The notes: a model not told the origin generated them from the sequence alone. A stretch of 64,000 nucleotides of DNA from Struthidea cinerea (GCA_013397865.1 VZTI01000412.1:604282-668281); one strand, 5' to 3'; positions 50,443 to 64,000 are shown, counted from the first letter of the stretch. Made by a program: numbers and translations.

Positions 50443-53400
50443 TTATTGTACACTAAGAGTTTTATTTCCTTTAGCACGCAAAAAAAGTAATGTAAGCAAT
50501 TTTATCACCATGTTTGTCACGTCTTATGTACTAAAGAATGAAGAATCAGAGCCACATTTATTATGGTAAGGCAAAATCAAGATTTTTCAAGTTTCCACTC
50601 CACTTGCATCCTTAAGAATGGTATTAGTAACTGTCATTTAACAGCTGATAGGTGCAATTCTAATTAATTAGGCATTGGTTTTCATTAAGGTGAGTGAGGT
50701 ACTGAAACCCTATTAAGTCATAAACCCATCATTTAACACAACTGCCAGCCTTTTTGAGTCAATTCACTTCATGTTCTATGAAATCACAGGAAAGGAGTGG
50801 CTGTTGTATCCAGACTGCATTCCTACTTCTGGGTATAATAAATGTCAAGGAGAAATTAGTAATGCACAATAACAAGACTTGTACACAGAGCACATGCTGC
50901 TTTCTCACAAAGCACTGATATTCAAGATTTAAAAAGACTTTTTAAAAAGTCATCCACCTTCTTCCAATAAAGAGCAGCTTCTCATCCTCCTGTAGTGCTT
51001 TCACAAACCCAAATTACAAAGAAGTGAAATAATCTATCGACACAATAGACTGATCAGTCTAACAAAGCTGAGTATGTATACATATATGTGTATACGTACA
51101 TATAAAAAAATTTCTCTTTAACAATCAGTTTCTATTTGCCTTCCAGTTTTTCACAAAACTTAACAACTTTGCTCCATAGTTTTACTATCTTGGCAGCCCT
51201 AAAACACCTCTTTTGTCTAGTCCACAACCCTGAATACACAAAAAGCTCCTCTTTGACTGCTCATGCACAGATTTGAAGACACATTCAGTCCATCCATTCA
51301 ACCAACCTCTACTTATCTAACTTCTGTTCCTGCCTCATAAATCAGCTCCTACAAGCCGTTCATCATTTTTAGAGTGCTTTCTGACTAGCTTTCTATTTAT
51401 TAATTTTACATTTTCTAACCCAACGTGTCACATGCTCTGAAATCTGCTTCTGAATCATCACAAAGATTTTGGAAGGGTAAAATTATATGCTGCTTTGACC
51501 TTGTAAAACTATCCCAGAACTGTTAAAACAGTTTTAGAGAACGCATGAAGGAAGAAAACTATACAGGAATAGTGAAATCACTGCCACTGAGTTACTTTTA
51601 GGCATATGTAGGGCCATAAAGACTTCCTAAACAAAAGAAGACAGATACAAATTTCTTATAAATACAATTCAATAGCATTTGCACTGATTCTAGGCTATAT
51701 AAATCTTCTTGCTGTTTTCCAATAGGTACTAGATTCTTGTATTTTGATAAATCCCCCACAAACGTGCTACTACTTAAAATAAAAGGAAGACACATCATCA
51801 TGGCCGATGGGTACAGGATATTTTCCTCGGCTTAAGGACAAGACCCAGCTCATGAGGTGCACTAGAACACCTGCAGACCAAATTTGCAGCTGATAAGAAA
51901 CCAAGTATTTGACATCCATACTGTTTCAAAAACTGGTATTCACACATGTATCCATATATAAAAATTCAAAATAAATTAAAACAATCCCTAGATCCCCCAT
52001 GCAGATCCAGGTGGGCCTACGTTCCCTGAGCACGCTGTGTTCATCTTAAATAAAGGCATCCTTTAACACTTTAAGCCCCTGAAGTGTCTGTCTGAGCATC
52101 CTAAGCACAGGCATACAATTAAAGGGACATCCCATACTGCAGTTTATTCAGGAATCAGTTACAAAAGACAGGCACTAACACAAAGCAGATAAAAATTCAA
52201 AAGCTTCCACGTTCATTCAGTCACAGGCAGTTCTTAAGACTTGGCTAGTAAATACCAACAGCATATTCAGGGTATCGTTATCCATATGCTAAAATTCATT
52301 TTTGGTTCTATGTCAGAAAATCAGTGTGTTACAGTATCATGTATTAAAACATCTGATTAACCCTGTTCTTGATGTAATAACAAAATATTTTAATAATAAT
52401 TCAAATATCTAATAACATGAACAGCTTGTTTCCGAGGTGACCAAAGTGAATAATTTCTCACCAAATTTCCCTTAGGTACAGCCAGCTTATTATTACCTTG
52501 AAAAACTATTTTTCTTCTTCTACTGACAGCATCTCTCAATGGCTGCTCTCTGCTGTCTTCTCTGATGGGAAAACAGTTCATATTTCTGCAGCGTTGCAAT
52601 TCATCAGTGTTGCTTTTAATCTGCCATTTTATCTGGTGTCTGTGTAAATAAATACTGATAGCTGATGCCTTACAACCCACCCAAAAGGCCCAGACATCTT
52701 GAAGACATAAAGGAATTGATGGTTTGACAATACCTATTGATACAAGCTGATGTACAGTATGAAGAAATATGTATTGTGGCTTGAAAGAATAGTCTCTCTG
52801 CCTGCTAGACTCCTGAATTAGCCATAAGCCACAGAAGACACATTTCTTAACTCAAAAGCACTTTTGGACAGATATAATTGTCTTAGTTTCAGCAGAGGCA
52901 ATTGTAAGCAGTTTTGTGTCTGAAATTAAAAAAAAGAGTAGAGAGCAAAGAAATGAAGCCTGCCATGACAAGGGGCAGAGATGGCTGCAGACCAAAGCAA
53001 TGATGTTCTTTGGAAAGAGACAGGCTCTCCAGCATGGCATCTTCCATCCAGCGGGACTGGAATATCCATCCAACTAGAGATGTTAGCTCAGCATCGTACC
53101 TGAACAACTACACAGAAAAAGGCAAGCCGAGATGTGCGCAGCCTGGGGTTTGATATCTTAGTTATACTACTAAATATAAAATCATCGCATCACACTGTTA
53201 GAGAGAAAAGCTGCACAATTCAAAGACTGCTTGGTTCACTGCTATGAGCCTCCTGTTTGCCCCACACAGGAAAGACACAGCAAAATACAAAGGAACGTAA
53301 GACAAGGTGTAATAACAAACCCAGTGGAGTCACCAGCCCCATTCCCACAATAAATAAATAAAGCCCTGACAATTTGGCTGTCATTGCAGTAATGTAATTC

Positions 53401-56400
53401 ACATGAGCAGAGCCCTCCCAGATGTGGATTCGACAGTGTGCCTAGACTGCAACATGTGGCAACCAGCTGAATCCGAACTTGGCTGTGGTGTTCTGTCCAG
53501 CCTGAAAGGAGAGGAGGAACATGGCCATATCTGCCCTTTCTCCTTCCTTGTCTCATCAGTCACATCCTTTCTCTCAGCACTGCAGAGCACTGGGGCCATG
53601 ATGGCAGGAAGCTGCAGAGCATTGGATTCCTTTGGAAACCACCAGGAATAGCCCAACTCAACGTGGTGTCCCAGACAACTGAGGAGAAAATTACACTAAC
53701 TCCTTCCAAATTTGAGAGAAAAGGCAACCTACACCTAAAATCAAAGAGCTGCTTCAGAAATCAGTCTGTAAGTCTTCCCTGATGTGTGACAAGAGCCTAG
53801 ACTATCACCATGGACTCTAAAAGCACTTCTGAACATCAGTCTGTCCCTACCCCTGCATCTCAACCCTAGAGCTCAAAGAGATACCCTACCTGCAATGTCT
53901 TAGAGGAAGTTTAGAGGAAGTGACAGCTTCTGAAAGCACATCAACAAATGGTTTCTACACTGTGAAACTATTTCACATGCAATGACCAGTCCTTTGGTAA
54001 AGCGTATTTGCCTCAGCATTCAGCTGCCATTTTCACCCTCAGCCTCTGAAAGAAAAACTCTGCTCATTTATAGAAAAAGAGGGAGGTAAAAGATTCAACA
54101 TTGTCCAGTCCTTCACGCTCGCTCACTGCCATTATTGCTTTTTCTCAGTGGCAAAGACAGATGGGGGAATTTCTCTCTTCACAGCTGGCAAGTTCTCAAA
54201 TTCTTAAGCTGATAGCCATTTGTGTTTAGAATACAGACTTACTCTTGGATCTTAATCTTCCTAAGTAAATGCCACTATACACATATGACAGTGGTCAGGG
54301 AGCAGCAATATCCTGCCTTATTTCTCCACCTGTGTATTTCCACAGCTTTTCTTCAGAGGTTGTAAGGTTCACAGTCTACTGCAGCACGTGGTACTACAGC
54401 TGGGGCAAGGAAGTGTGAAAAGATCATTATACTACACTAATTTATTCTTACCTGTTGTTATGCCAAAAGTACCCATTTAAAAAAGAAAAAATAAAATAAA
54501 ATATACTTGTAGAGGCTAAATATAGGCACAATGAAAAAGTATTTATTCCCTGCCAAGCTGATATCCCCAGTTTGTACTGTTAGGAACAATGAGATTGTCA
54601 GTCATTTTCAGAGTCCTACATATTTTAGAGAGCTTTCCAAAGGCTACAGATACAACTTGGGAGTCTCTCCCTAAGGAATGAAAGCAGACAAACTTGGTAC
54701 AAGAAAAGCAGGAGATGGGGAATGCAGAACAGGCAGCTTTTCAGGAACAGAGAGTTCACTGAACCTGACCCGCTCACAAATCAAAAAAAGCAAGTAAGTC
54801 CAGTACTAGAAATCATTTTTTGGGTTTTTGAAAGGTATTTAGCAGATATTGAGGCCTTATTTTTATTTTAAATAAATAGATCACGTGACAAAAACATGGT
54901 TTTGACTTACAATAGAGTATTCATTAATTTAGAACAAATTAAGAAAGTAGAGCTGAGTTAATACGAATAAAATACTTTTTGAAGAGTGTGCTATTTCTGA
55001 AATAACACCTTTCAGCCTTGCAAGGGAACGAGTGCCACACACAGAAGACAACATGGAGAGGTTTGAACGTGGGTCTGTCCCACCAGGAGACCATCCCAAC
55101 CAGAGTTTGGAGAAGCATAAACAGAGTCAGTATCAAAAGGTCTTCCTGTTTGAGGGGGCGCGTTTCCTCTCTTGGGACTTTTTTTGTTTGCTTTACAGCA
55201 CTCCCCAAGCATTTGCAGCTCTTCATCTCACTTCTGTATATTTCATAATATCTTAGTTACTCTATAAAAAGCTGAAACACTGACAACTGCTTCTGTAGAA
55301 ATACTTTAAATGTAAGAACTTGAGATGCATTTTCTGATACCTTCTTCAGAGATACTAATTCCTATGCAAATATGGGGAGCCACAACAGGTTTTATACAAG
55401 TAAACAAACATAATTCAAATTCTCAAAATAAAATTTATAACCACCACTACTAGAAGCGGGAGGTTGGCCTTCTCATGACACCAAATTACAGCCTTTTAGA
55501 AGCACACATTATTCGGGGGACCTTTCAGTTATTATGTCTCTCCCAAGAGCAGATTTTTTTTGAGCCCACAGACTCACCCAACATTACAGTCTCTCTGATC
55601 CCTCCAACCTGCACATTGCATTGCATGCAAACATCAGTGGGTTTTTACTAAATTTGACAATACTTTCTCTTAGAGACAAGCTCTTATGAACATTGAATCC
55701 TCCCTTTCTTCCCTTCAACCTGAGCCTATCTGCACAGGTAATCTTGCCCTTATACTCTTCTCTTTCATGTCCAATCTATACTTTTTAGTAAGAGCATTGC
55801 TTAAAAACATAAGACATTCTCTAAATCTAATACCTAAACTGTAACTCTTTAAATTCCCTTGAGTAGGCCAAATGTAGGGCACTTGGGCAATTTCTATGAT
55901 CAGGTATTTCTCTAGAACTTTATTAAGTATTTCATTTTGGAATATGTTTTAAGATGCAGAGTTTGTCACTAACTCAGTCTTCAAAACACGACTTATGCAG
56001 AACAACTGTGGCAAACTGACACTCAAAAACCTTTGTACACAGGCTCACATGATCCACAATCTCAGTCATAAAAATCAGAGTTTATAGGGAAAACTTTAAA
56101 AAGTACAGGTAGGAGGTATCTTGAATGGAACAGTATGTGTTGGGCCTGGCCCATGAGAAACAGCTGTTCTGGTTCTGGGAATGAGCTCTCCTTGGCAGGG
56201 AATTACCTTAAAAGGTTAATAAGAACCAATGGTTTTTTTTCTTTTTGCCGTACTTGTGTGACAGCAATTCACAACTGATTTTCAAACTGCGACTTCAGTG
56301 GGGTTTGGCATGTTTTACAACAGGAGACAAAAAGAATTATGCAGCAGAGGCATGTTACACCCTGGCTAGCCACAGCCTTCCACAGAAGATACAGAATTGT

Positions 56401-57989
56401 AACAAGTCAAATAATTTGATTGTGGATACAATAATTACACAGAAAGACGCCACTATACCTTTTTTTCTGCTTTAGCAGCGCATCAAATCGGTCTGTATAT
56501 CATTTCTCCTCACTTATCTAATTTTTTATGATGTGTTTCAGCACTAAAAAGCATGCCCACTATACATATAAAGTTTCCCTTTAAAATTAGAGGTGGTTCA
56601 ACCGAAGAGGTTCTTCTGCATGTCCAAAATTTAAAAACTCGTAATCTATTTACTAAAAATTATTTTAAAGTTAATTAAGGTGCAATAAAACTTGATTAAC
56701 TACAGTCATAAATCTGAAACTAAAATGAAGACAGTTCTAAATCAAATAAAATGCCTTATTAAAAGTTACAACATCAGACAGTCATCAATCTCCAGAAATA
56801 AAGAGCAGAAAACAGAAAGCTATATAATGTATATGAAGCCTGGAGTAATTAATCCTGTCATCACATCCTATTGACTGGGAGTAAATCAGAAGACAAGAAC
56901 AGACTGAAAACCTCATCTTTTTTTACAGTAATTTTTTTAATGGTAGTTTGCAATTTTTTAACCCATGATGTGAAGTCTTCAGGCTTCTTCTTTACCTCCA
57001 ATCACAGACGAGACTCACTGGAGACAACAGCAGGGTGAAGAATTTAAAAGCAGCAATGACCCTACCAAAAATCTGATTAAATTAAGAAGTAAATCTAATG
57101 ATTGCAACCAACTCATCTTTTGACAAGTTCATATATAACTATATATATAAAAATAAGTCTACAAAGAAGGTCTGGGATTCAAAAGAGCCAACTCTGAGTG
57201 CATAAGGAAGTTAACACAACTGGTAGGCCTGCACTGAGCTCAAGAATACAGAGATGTAACTTTAACAAAAGGTTGAAACTACTTGGAATGAAATTGTAAA
57301 AAGAACAGCAATGATAAGAAGCACTTCAAAGAAGGTATCAGAAGTAAGCAAAAAAACTTACAAGGATGGAAAAAGAGAGACTGATTAACAAGGTAAGGCA
57401 TGCGTCCTAAATTAGCCACACAGTAAAAATAGTACCTCCGCTCCATCTTTCAAAGGAAAACAGACTGAACAGTGAAAGGCTCATATCACCTAAGCAGAAG
57501 AGAAGGATTAAAATACAGAAAAGAACTAGTTAAGGACTCTTATTCTCATATAGACTCAATGAAAGTTAACTGTGTACTCCCAAACCCGGACAAATATTCC
57601 ATTTTCTCCTAAGAATAACGCCACAAGGACAGGAACATTTACAGCATACTGAAAGAGCCAGAATATAAAATACAATTTCAGTGGCAAGTTTTCTAATGAA
57701 ATTTATAAACTAATGGGAACTGAAGTTTTCCCAATATACCAGTTAGTTTCATAAACCTTTACTCAAAAAATTTGTTCTTTGGGCATCCCTGATCATCAGT
57801 GCTAAAGCAAAAGCAACACTGGGGAATAGTAAATATAAATGCACTCCAAGAAAGGAGAAGGGATAAACACATATTCATGTGATTTTGACACTGACTACAG
57901 CAGACTTTGGAAGAGGCAGTAATCGAGGGCATGGAGGTAGGCTTGAAGTAGCATAAAAAGAAATATATTCTCATTACTAATAGATCACC
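50443..57989. other. Intronic stretch, no gene
   Basis: About 7.5 kb of AT-rich intron. It holds an alternating purine-pyrimidine tract at 51072-51104. No gene or clear mobile element was recognised before the ancient CR1 relic at about 57990. Confidence 0.5.
51072..51104. repeat. 33-bp alternating purine-pyrimidine tract
   Basis: Every position alternates purine and pyrimidine for 33 bp ('gtatgtatacatatatgtgt' and onward). It is rich in TA/CA/TG steps and nearly palindromic around its middle. Such DNA can adopt Z-form or cruciform structure. Confidence 0.85.
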
Positions 57990-58795
57990 TGAGAGACATG
58001 ATGAGTTTCTTAGTAAGACAGATGACTACTTAGACAAGGGCAATATAGTGCAACTAATACATCTATGTTTGAATTAAGCATCTGGCAGTGTTCTCTAAGA
58101 AATCTTTATTTAAAAGGCAGACAATGAGGAGCAATATAAGAATACATCATAATATGGACAGAAACCTGTCTATGGGAGTCACTACAAGAGTCTGCAGTGA
58201 AAAAAAAGCAGTTCTGAAGATGGAGAAATATTACCAAGTACTTCTTAGGAACCAGTCCTGGGATGGATCCTGCTTAATACATTCATTAGCAACCTTGATC
58301 CAAGGACTGGATTATGAAATGCAAAGATGATACAATTATGAGCATAGAAGAGGACAAGATCATCACACAGAGAGAATGAGATGACCTTGAGAGCTGGAAA
58401 ACTGAATGGGATGAAGTTTAAAAGCAAAAAGTACATCATGACAAGACAAAGTAATGAGGATTTCTGCTTTGAACTGGAGGTTCATAAGATTTAAGAAATG
58501 GAGGTGAACAGAATGATGAAGAGGTACCTATTTGTTATTTACCAGCTGTTAAAAAGGTCCAATGAATTTCTGGGAATATCAGACATTTTCAGTCAACTCA
58601 GAGGACTACTTGGATCTTGTATGAAACAGTGTGGTGATTCCAGACCACCTATTTTCTGAGCAAAACTGTAAGTACGCCCAGAAAAGGGTTTCTAAGGGGA
58701 TTACAAGAACGGGAAAATAACTTTCATGACAAGAAGCAAGGAAACCTTGATCCTTCCAGCCTAGTTAGGCAAACACTGAGAATATATTTAAGTAT
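57990..58795 (+). mobile_element. Ancient, decayed CR1/L3-like LINE relic (reverse-transcriptase region)
   Basis: Several blocks follow the order of old CR1/L3 ORF2 sequence. 'ttagacaagggcaatatagt' (58029) lies where CR1 encodes LDKGDAVDLIYLDFSKAFD-type residues. It is followed by 'ttaatacattcattagcaac' (58274, the LFNIFINDL-like block), 'ctgaatgggatgaagtttaa' (58402), 'atgaggatttctgctttgaa' (58455), 'cccagaaaagggtttctaag' (58678) and 'ccttccagcctagttaggca' (58753). The frame is broken by stops and gaps. It is much older than the other CR1 copies. The ends are approximate, and the assignment rests on by-eye block order. Confidence 0.72.
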
Positions 58796-59611
58796 ATTTG
58801 ATTACTGTTACACATAACCTTGATATGCTTAGCTTTGTCTCATGGCTAGCTCTAAATATGGACAGCATGCAAAGGAATCCAGTGGCCGTGTGGAAGCTGG
58901 GTCCAAGCCACCAGGGCAGAGATGCCTGCGACAGGACCCAGCAGTGCCTGACGACTCCATCACTGACTGCACAGTCAGAATCCAGCTTTGACTCTCGAGC
59001 CCAGGTGTCTATTGCCAACACTGAAACTGAAGTGCACACCTGCAGATCGTGTGTGAAGCTGCCTCCCAGCAGGAGCAAGGCAGGAGAGAGCACCAACTAA
59101 GCAAACAACAAACAGTCCTTCACACATACAGTAACAATAAGCCTCTCACAGCAGCTCAAGAGTTACTGAGCACAGAATGGGAACCCATTCTATGATTTTC
59201 AGTGATATGCATTCCTGCAAGCAACAGTTTGGATTATGTGATGTAACAGAACCCTTTCACACAGAAACATATCCCCTCGGCAGCTGATATAAGGTTTGTC
59301 TCAGTAACCTGTTCAGCCATCAAGTGTCACCTTTTTGGCTAATGGTTTATATCAAAGGAAAGAACACACCTCATAATGTACATAACCAACTGTGTAATGC
59401 CGCTCAGCAGGGAAATATCCCTCCTGTAACGCTGCAGTGATTACCTTATGCCTTGAAGCATGAGAGCTGATGATCTTTATCTTACCTTTCATAACTACAA
59501 ATGCTACTATTGGTCATAAAATTATCCAAGCACTTCAAAAATTCAGCCACAATATTTGATTTGATGACCCTCTGCACTGGGGACTAGCACAACCTCACTA
59601 GGTGTTCAATG

Positions 59612-59675
59612 TCTGGCAAGTCATTTGTTTTAAATTACACCTTTATTTTCATACTGCAGAACAGGATTAGAATAC
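59612..59675 (+). repeat. Possible MIR/CORE-SINE relic
   Basis: 'tctggcaagtcatttgtttt' followed by 'cctttattttcatactgcag' and 'aacaggattagaatacctt' follows the order of MIR's 'gggcaagtcacttaac...cctcagtttcctcatctgtaaaatgg...aatacct' region, with many differences. Chance similarity cannot be excluded. Confidence 0.4.
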
Positions 59676-60229
59676 CTTCTGAATAAGTTTCACTACAGCC
59701 TTCATTAAAAAAAATGTGAGTAGCTAAAGCAAACCTTGCTTAAGGGCTTGACTGTGACTTTTTCTTATGCTATATGTCATAATAAATCCTCTCATGCGAT
59801 AGATGCCAACACTTCCCACCCAGAGCAGGTGGACTAGGAATGTGGAGGACGTGCAGAGACAATGGCTTCTCTGGCTTTCCACAGGAACCAGCACAACCCT
59901 CACCATTTGCTGCAAGCGTGTCACCACTTCCCTGCCGCTTGCAAAACCCTGCAAAGTGGGAACAAGGTCTCAGGGGGAGAGAGAGGTCCCTGGGCCACGG
60001 CACCTCTTGTGATAATCCTGAGCTATTCAGTTGAAGCAGCACTTCTTGCTCAGACAAGTGCCAAAAGGTACAGTTTAGCCTTAAGCCCTTTCATTTGTAT
60101 TCCATTATCTTGGATGCTTAGGTGTGAAGAATACCAATATCTTCATTGTCAAAAGACATCCTCACACCTTTTCCTTTGCTTATTAAGACACAGCACTACC
60201 CAACACTCTTGTCTGAAGAAAACTCTTTT

Positions 60230-60253
60230 AAAACAAAACAAAACAAACAAACC
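60230..60253. repeat. AAAAC / AAAC simple repeat
   Basis: A short run of AAAAC units shifting to AAAC, followed about 35 bp later by a 14-base A run. Low-complexity intron sequence. Confidence 0.8.
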
Positions 60254-63200
60254 CCTCAACTCTCTTTGGGCTGCTAAGAAGATATAAAGGAAAAAAAAAA
60301 AAAACCAACAGAATCCATTATTAAACAGCAAATAGCTCACTTGTCCTCCTACCCACCCTCTCTCCACACAAGCACTCAGGCACGCAGGCTGTTTTGCTTT
60401 CCATCATAGAACCTGACAAGGAAAAAAGGACAGATTCCAAACAGAATTAAAGCAGGTATTCTCAACAAGCAAAGCACATTTCTGAAATTCATTTCTGAGT
60501 AAGATTATGTAAGCAAAGCCAGCTAGGCTCAATCACACTTGCGTATCAGTTACCGAAATACCTAAAAGGAGGGTAAAGAAGATAAGAGGTTTATTTTTTT
60601 ATTTTTTATTTTTAAAAAAATTACACTAGCTCAAAAATTTATTTATTCAAAAGTAATGACATTTCAGAGGACAGAAACAGAGTTTTTATCCCAAAAATCA
60701 AACCATTCTGTGTAGAGTATTCTACAAAATGAGCATCTGGCAAGGAGATCAAAAAGACACCATTTCTTTGCCAGTAGTAACATATTTAAGAGGTTGCTTG
60801 CTAGCAAACTGCCATGGCAACCACAGCAGCACCTGGGGTACAGTGTTCTCCTGAGAAACAGCACGCCTTCCCCTGAGAAACAAAATCATCTTGCAAGGGT
60901 GCCACAGAAAAGTAATTTTTAAACCAGGTAAGTAGCTCCAGTGACTGCAGAGTCACTGAACTCCAGAATCAGGCCTCCATTAACACTCTCTCTTTACCCA
61001 AAAACATCTATATTAAACCCAGCTCTAAATATAACACAGCAAAATGCATGCTTTAAACTTATACCAGTCACTCTCCACTTCTATATCTAACTTCATTTAG
61101 AACAGCATAACCGAGGGACAACCCAGTGTTTTTTGGAAAGAAGTCAGTAATACTGAACATCGTTTCAGTGTCAAAAGCAGAGTAAAAATAGGCCACAATG
61201 AAATGGTCAAGCCTCTCTTCCAGCCAAGACACTGAGCCTTGCACTCCCTGAAAAAACAGCCAGGAGTGGGCATGTGCCTCCCTTCCTAGCTGCAAATGTA
61301 GCTTAAATTGAAAAATATAAGCTAGACTTCTTTCTGCAGTTTAGAAATTTTATACCCAGAAATAGCCTAATGCAATCTAATTACCAAGGGACAGAGGAAA
61401 GAAAAGAAAAAGGAAAATATCAGCTATAGATCTCTCTGCATGCAAGAACATTTTTAGGCTATGAAAAAATAAAAACAATGGAATGAGAGCTTTTGATGTC
61501 AAATTGACCAATAGTGCACTTGCCTTAGCTCAGCTTTTCTACAGAAGAATGCACATAGTGATTAAGTCAACTTTTGAGAAAAAAGCAATTCTGAACTCAC
61601 GTTATTCTGAAAAATAATTTTATATAATGCATTATTTTTGAGTGCACCCTATCTCAACTACCATTTTTAGAAGACTTACTTTATTGTATTGTTATACACC
61701 ACCAGTGGCAGGGGAGGAGGGGAGAGGGTTGAAACACATCACTCTAAGAAAGCTTCCCTTCCCTTGCTTTTCTGGCTTTCCTTCTGTTCTCCATTCTCAA
61801 GGCTATGGGAGAAAAAAATTACACAGATCATCTCAACCAACAAAAGGGAAAATAGTGGAGATAAGTAATACTGCTGACAATGGCAGACACCAATTACCTT
61901 CTTTCTCTGATATCAAAAAAGCTTCCAGTGCTCTTAACTTGCAATTTATGAATGTCACCGACTGACATTCAACTTTTGTGTTTCCAGCAGACTCACTTAT
62001 TGTCATGCTAACACTTTATTAAACTTTTTTTCTTTCCCCCCTCTTTCACCTAAACTTTAAAACCTTGCCTGGAATCACTGTGCAGACTTATGCCCCTAGT
62101 AACAAAGACAAACTGGGACCCAAGAGATGAAACATTACTAGCAATCCCCACCTTCCACCTCATTTTAGATGAAGTTATTGCTGGTTTGTTTTGAAAAGGC
62201 AAAACAATAATTTGCCTACCATGCACTCAGGAATAGCTTTTACTTATAATGGTTAAAATATTTCTTAGCCTTTTTTCTTCCCTTGGCCTTCGACTTCATT
62301 TAAAAATCACAGTTCTACATTCTATTAGACACTTGCTATTGACAGGTACCATAGATGAAAGAAGATTAATATATTCAACTAATGTGTTTACTGATTCACT
62401 TACTAGTGTCAAAAACTTACAATTACATATTTTCCTTCAACCATATTATAGTCTGCAATTCCTGAATCAGTCATCATTTAACTTATGAATGGAAAAAGCT
62501 TAAGCCACGCAAGACGGTGAACACTGAAAAAACATATTTATATGAACTGCTTTTTATGTAGTCAGAACAAACATTATTTTTCTCATATGTAGTCCAACTT
62601 CTGTTTAACTTGCAAGCGTACTATCTGTCTCACAGATTATTAAACGTATCTGGCATCTACAATAAAAAGCACTTAACTTGTATAGAAGATGCAAAGGTTT
62701 TTTATTAACATTACTTTAACAATGTAGTGATGGGAAGCTCCAAATGCAAACCAACTGCCATAGGGATCTCTCCAAGACTGACAGCCACGACCAACAGCCC
62801 AGACCAGTCAGGCTTCAACGTGCAGAAGGATCTTTAACCATCTTCATCAATACCTGCAATCAATTTGCTTTAACTCCTTTTTGATACAATACCTTATATT
62901 CCAAACTGCTCCCAGGTGTGAATTTGTTTAATCTAAAATGTTAAAATGCTGGTGACAAATAGAACATAGTTCAACAATGACTGAAAGAGCACAAGGGAAG
63001 TAAATTAGGCTTCTCACAGAATGAAAATGGCCCCAGTTTTCTCTGCACCACTATTAAAGGAGGTTTTACAGTAAGAGCTACAACAGCCAGTAGGAGTTGC
63101 AAGCTATTTAGAGTTTCATGTACAAAGGAGTTTTCTAATGGCAGAAGCTCAGGAAGTCATGATCCCACAAAGCTCAAAATTTTGATGATAATGTCTTCAT

Positions 63201-64000
63201 TCAGCTGAAATAGCTTCAAAGTGTTTGACTGTCACAAAGTGCAAAGGTACAGACTGGTGAAGCACTTCATGTTTTCAACTTGAAGCACCTCGGCACTTCC
63301 AGCTAACTCAATGGGACTGCTCACAAGACTAAAAGCTGAACTGAGGCTGCTTCTCTGGCTAAACTGGGACACGGGAGTCGGGCGCTGAAGCAATGACTTG
63401 GTTCCATCAGCAGAGCACCCTCCTTCCCAACACGCCAAGGATGCAGCGATCAGCAGGAGCACTGACACAGCCGTGGACAGTCAATACAAAGCACACTTTG
63501 GGCTGAGAATGAACAGTATTGGAAAGCCCTAGTGCAGTAGTTATTTTGTTCATCGTGGGATGAGGGAGCTTTTAGCCCTTTTCTTTTTTCATTTGGCAGT
63601 GATAACCCCAGAGTTATCTCAAGACACTAACAGATCAACTAAGAATCTAAGGATATTTTGTGATACACATTGTGTTCTGAAAGAATTTCTGGGCTGTGTG
63701 TGAAGCACGTACTTGTTCTACTAATCAAATTTAATGTTATTAAGCACCATTTTCACAGGGTTTGCACTGAGTCTGATACTATTCAGTGCTTTTACCTGGA
63801 TGATGAAAGAAGGAGTATACAGACAACATTTGCTAACAGTGCTAACCTGGCAGGAACTACAAAAATGTTGGCGGACATAAGAGTCTGAAGGTGTCTTGAC
63901 AAATTGGAGACACAATTCTTTGAAAATAGAATGCAATTTGAAAAGGGCAAGGTTATACCCCTACACAGAAATAATAAACTGCACTGATACTGGGTGGGAG

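Larger units (their letters stand above)
58796..64000. other. Intronic stretch to the window edge, no gene
   Basis: AT-rich intron with an AAAAC simple repeat at 60230-60253 and a possible MIR relic at 59612-59675. I did not find the expected upstream EGF exon here. Confidence 0.5.

Noticed and set aside
1..64000. CRISPR arrays, tRNA/rRNA genes, prophage or bacterial operons
   Set aside because: No regularly spaced repeats, no cloverleaf or rRNA sequence, and the coding content is spliced vertebrate exons.

Overview
This window is intronic vertebrate DNA, almost certainly from a bird and probably a passerine. It lies inside one very large gene on the minus strand. Three things point to a bird: CR1 LINE fragments with the avian 3' end, avian ERVL-type solo LTRs, and two EGF-domain exons that read as NELL1 (a NEL-like secreted, thrombospondin-1-like glycoprotein). 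No bacterial-style gene organisation, operon, tRNA, rRNA or CRISPR array is visible.

The coding content is only two exons, both on the minus strand. Nucleotides 36173-36298 (126 bp) encode a calcium-binding EGF repeat beginning in DIDEC. Nucleotides 2341-2463 (123 bp) encode the next EGF repeat beginning in EHDEC. Both exons are bounded by phase-1 introns with good AG/GT sites, and they are separated by a 33.7-kb intron. Left of 2341 is the next downstream intron. Right of 36298 is at least 27.7 kb of the preceding intron, in which I found no further exon. All other open frames of 60-230 codons lie in introns or transposable elements and show no convincing sign of being genes.

The introns are mostly AT-rich and unremarkable. 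Transposable elements are concentrated in places. Short CR1 3' fragments lie at 13.0, 15.1, 18.5, 20.1 and 43.4 kb. A dense block at 26.4-29.7 kb holds a CR1 carrying the RT FADD motif, split by a 1.4-kb solo LTR (perfect 5-bp target duplication), followed at once by a second solo LTR. A 1.2-kb solo LTR at 32.4-33.6 kb has the same family as the nested one and the opposite orientation. Another solo LTR lies at 49.4-50.4 kb. At about 58.0-58.8 kb there is a strongly decayed, ancient CR1/L3-like reverse-transcriptase relic. Three short stretches resemble MIR/CORE-SINE relics. A 124-bp A-rich tract that includes 56 consecutive A lies 630 bp from the upstream exon.

The strongest observation is the inverted LTR pair at 26465-27870 and 32377-33589. 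Their last 866 bp are about 98.7% identical by eye, while their first 540 and 347 bp are strongly diverged, with a sharp switch point. This suggests a mosaic (recombinant) LTR subfamily or gene conversion between inverted copies. I found no undescribed gene system; the interest of the window is in its transposon history and the NELL1 exon structure.
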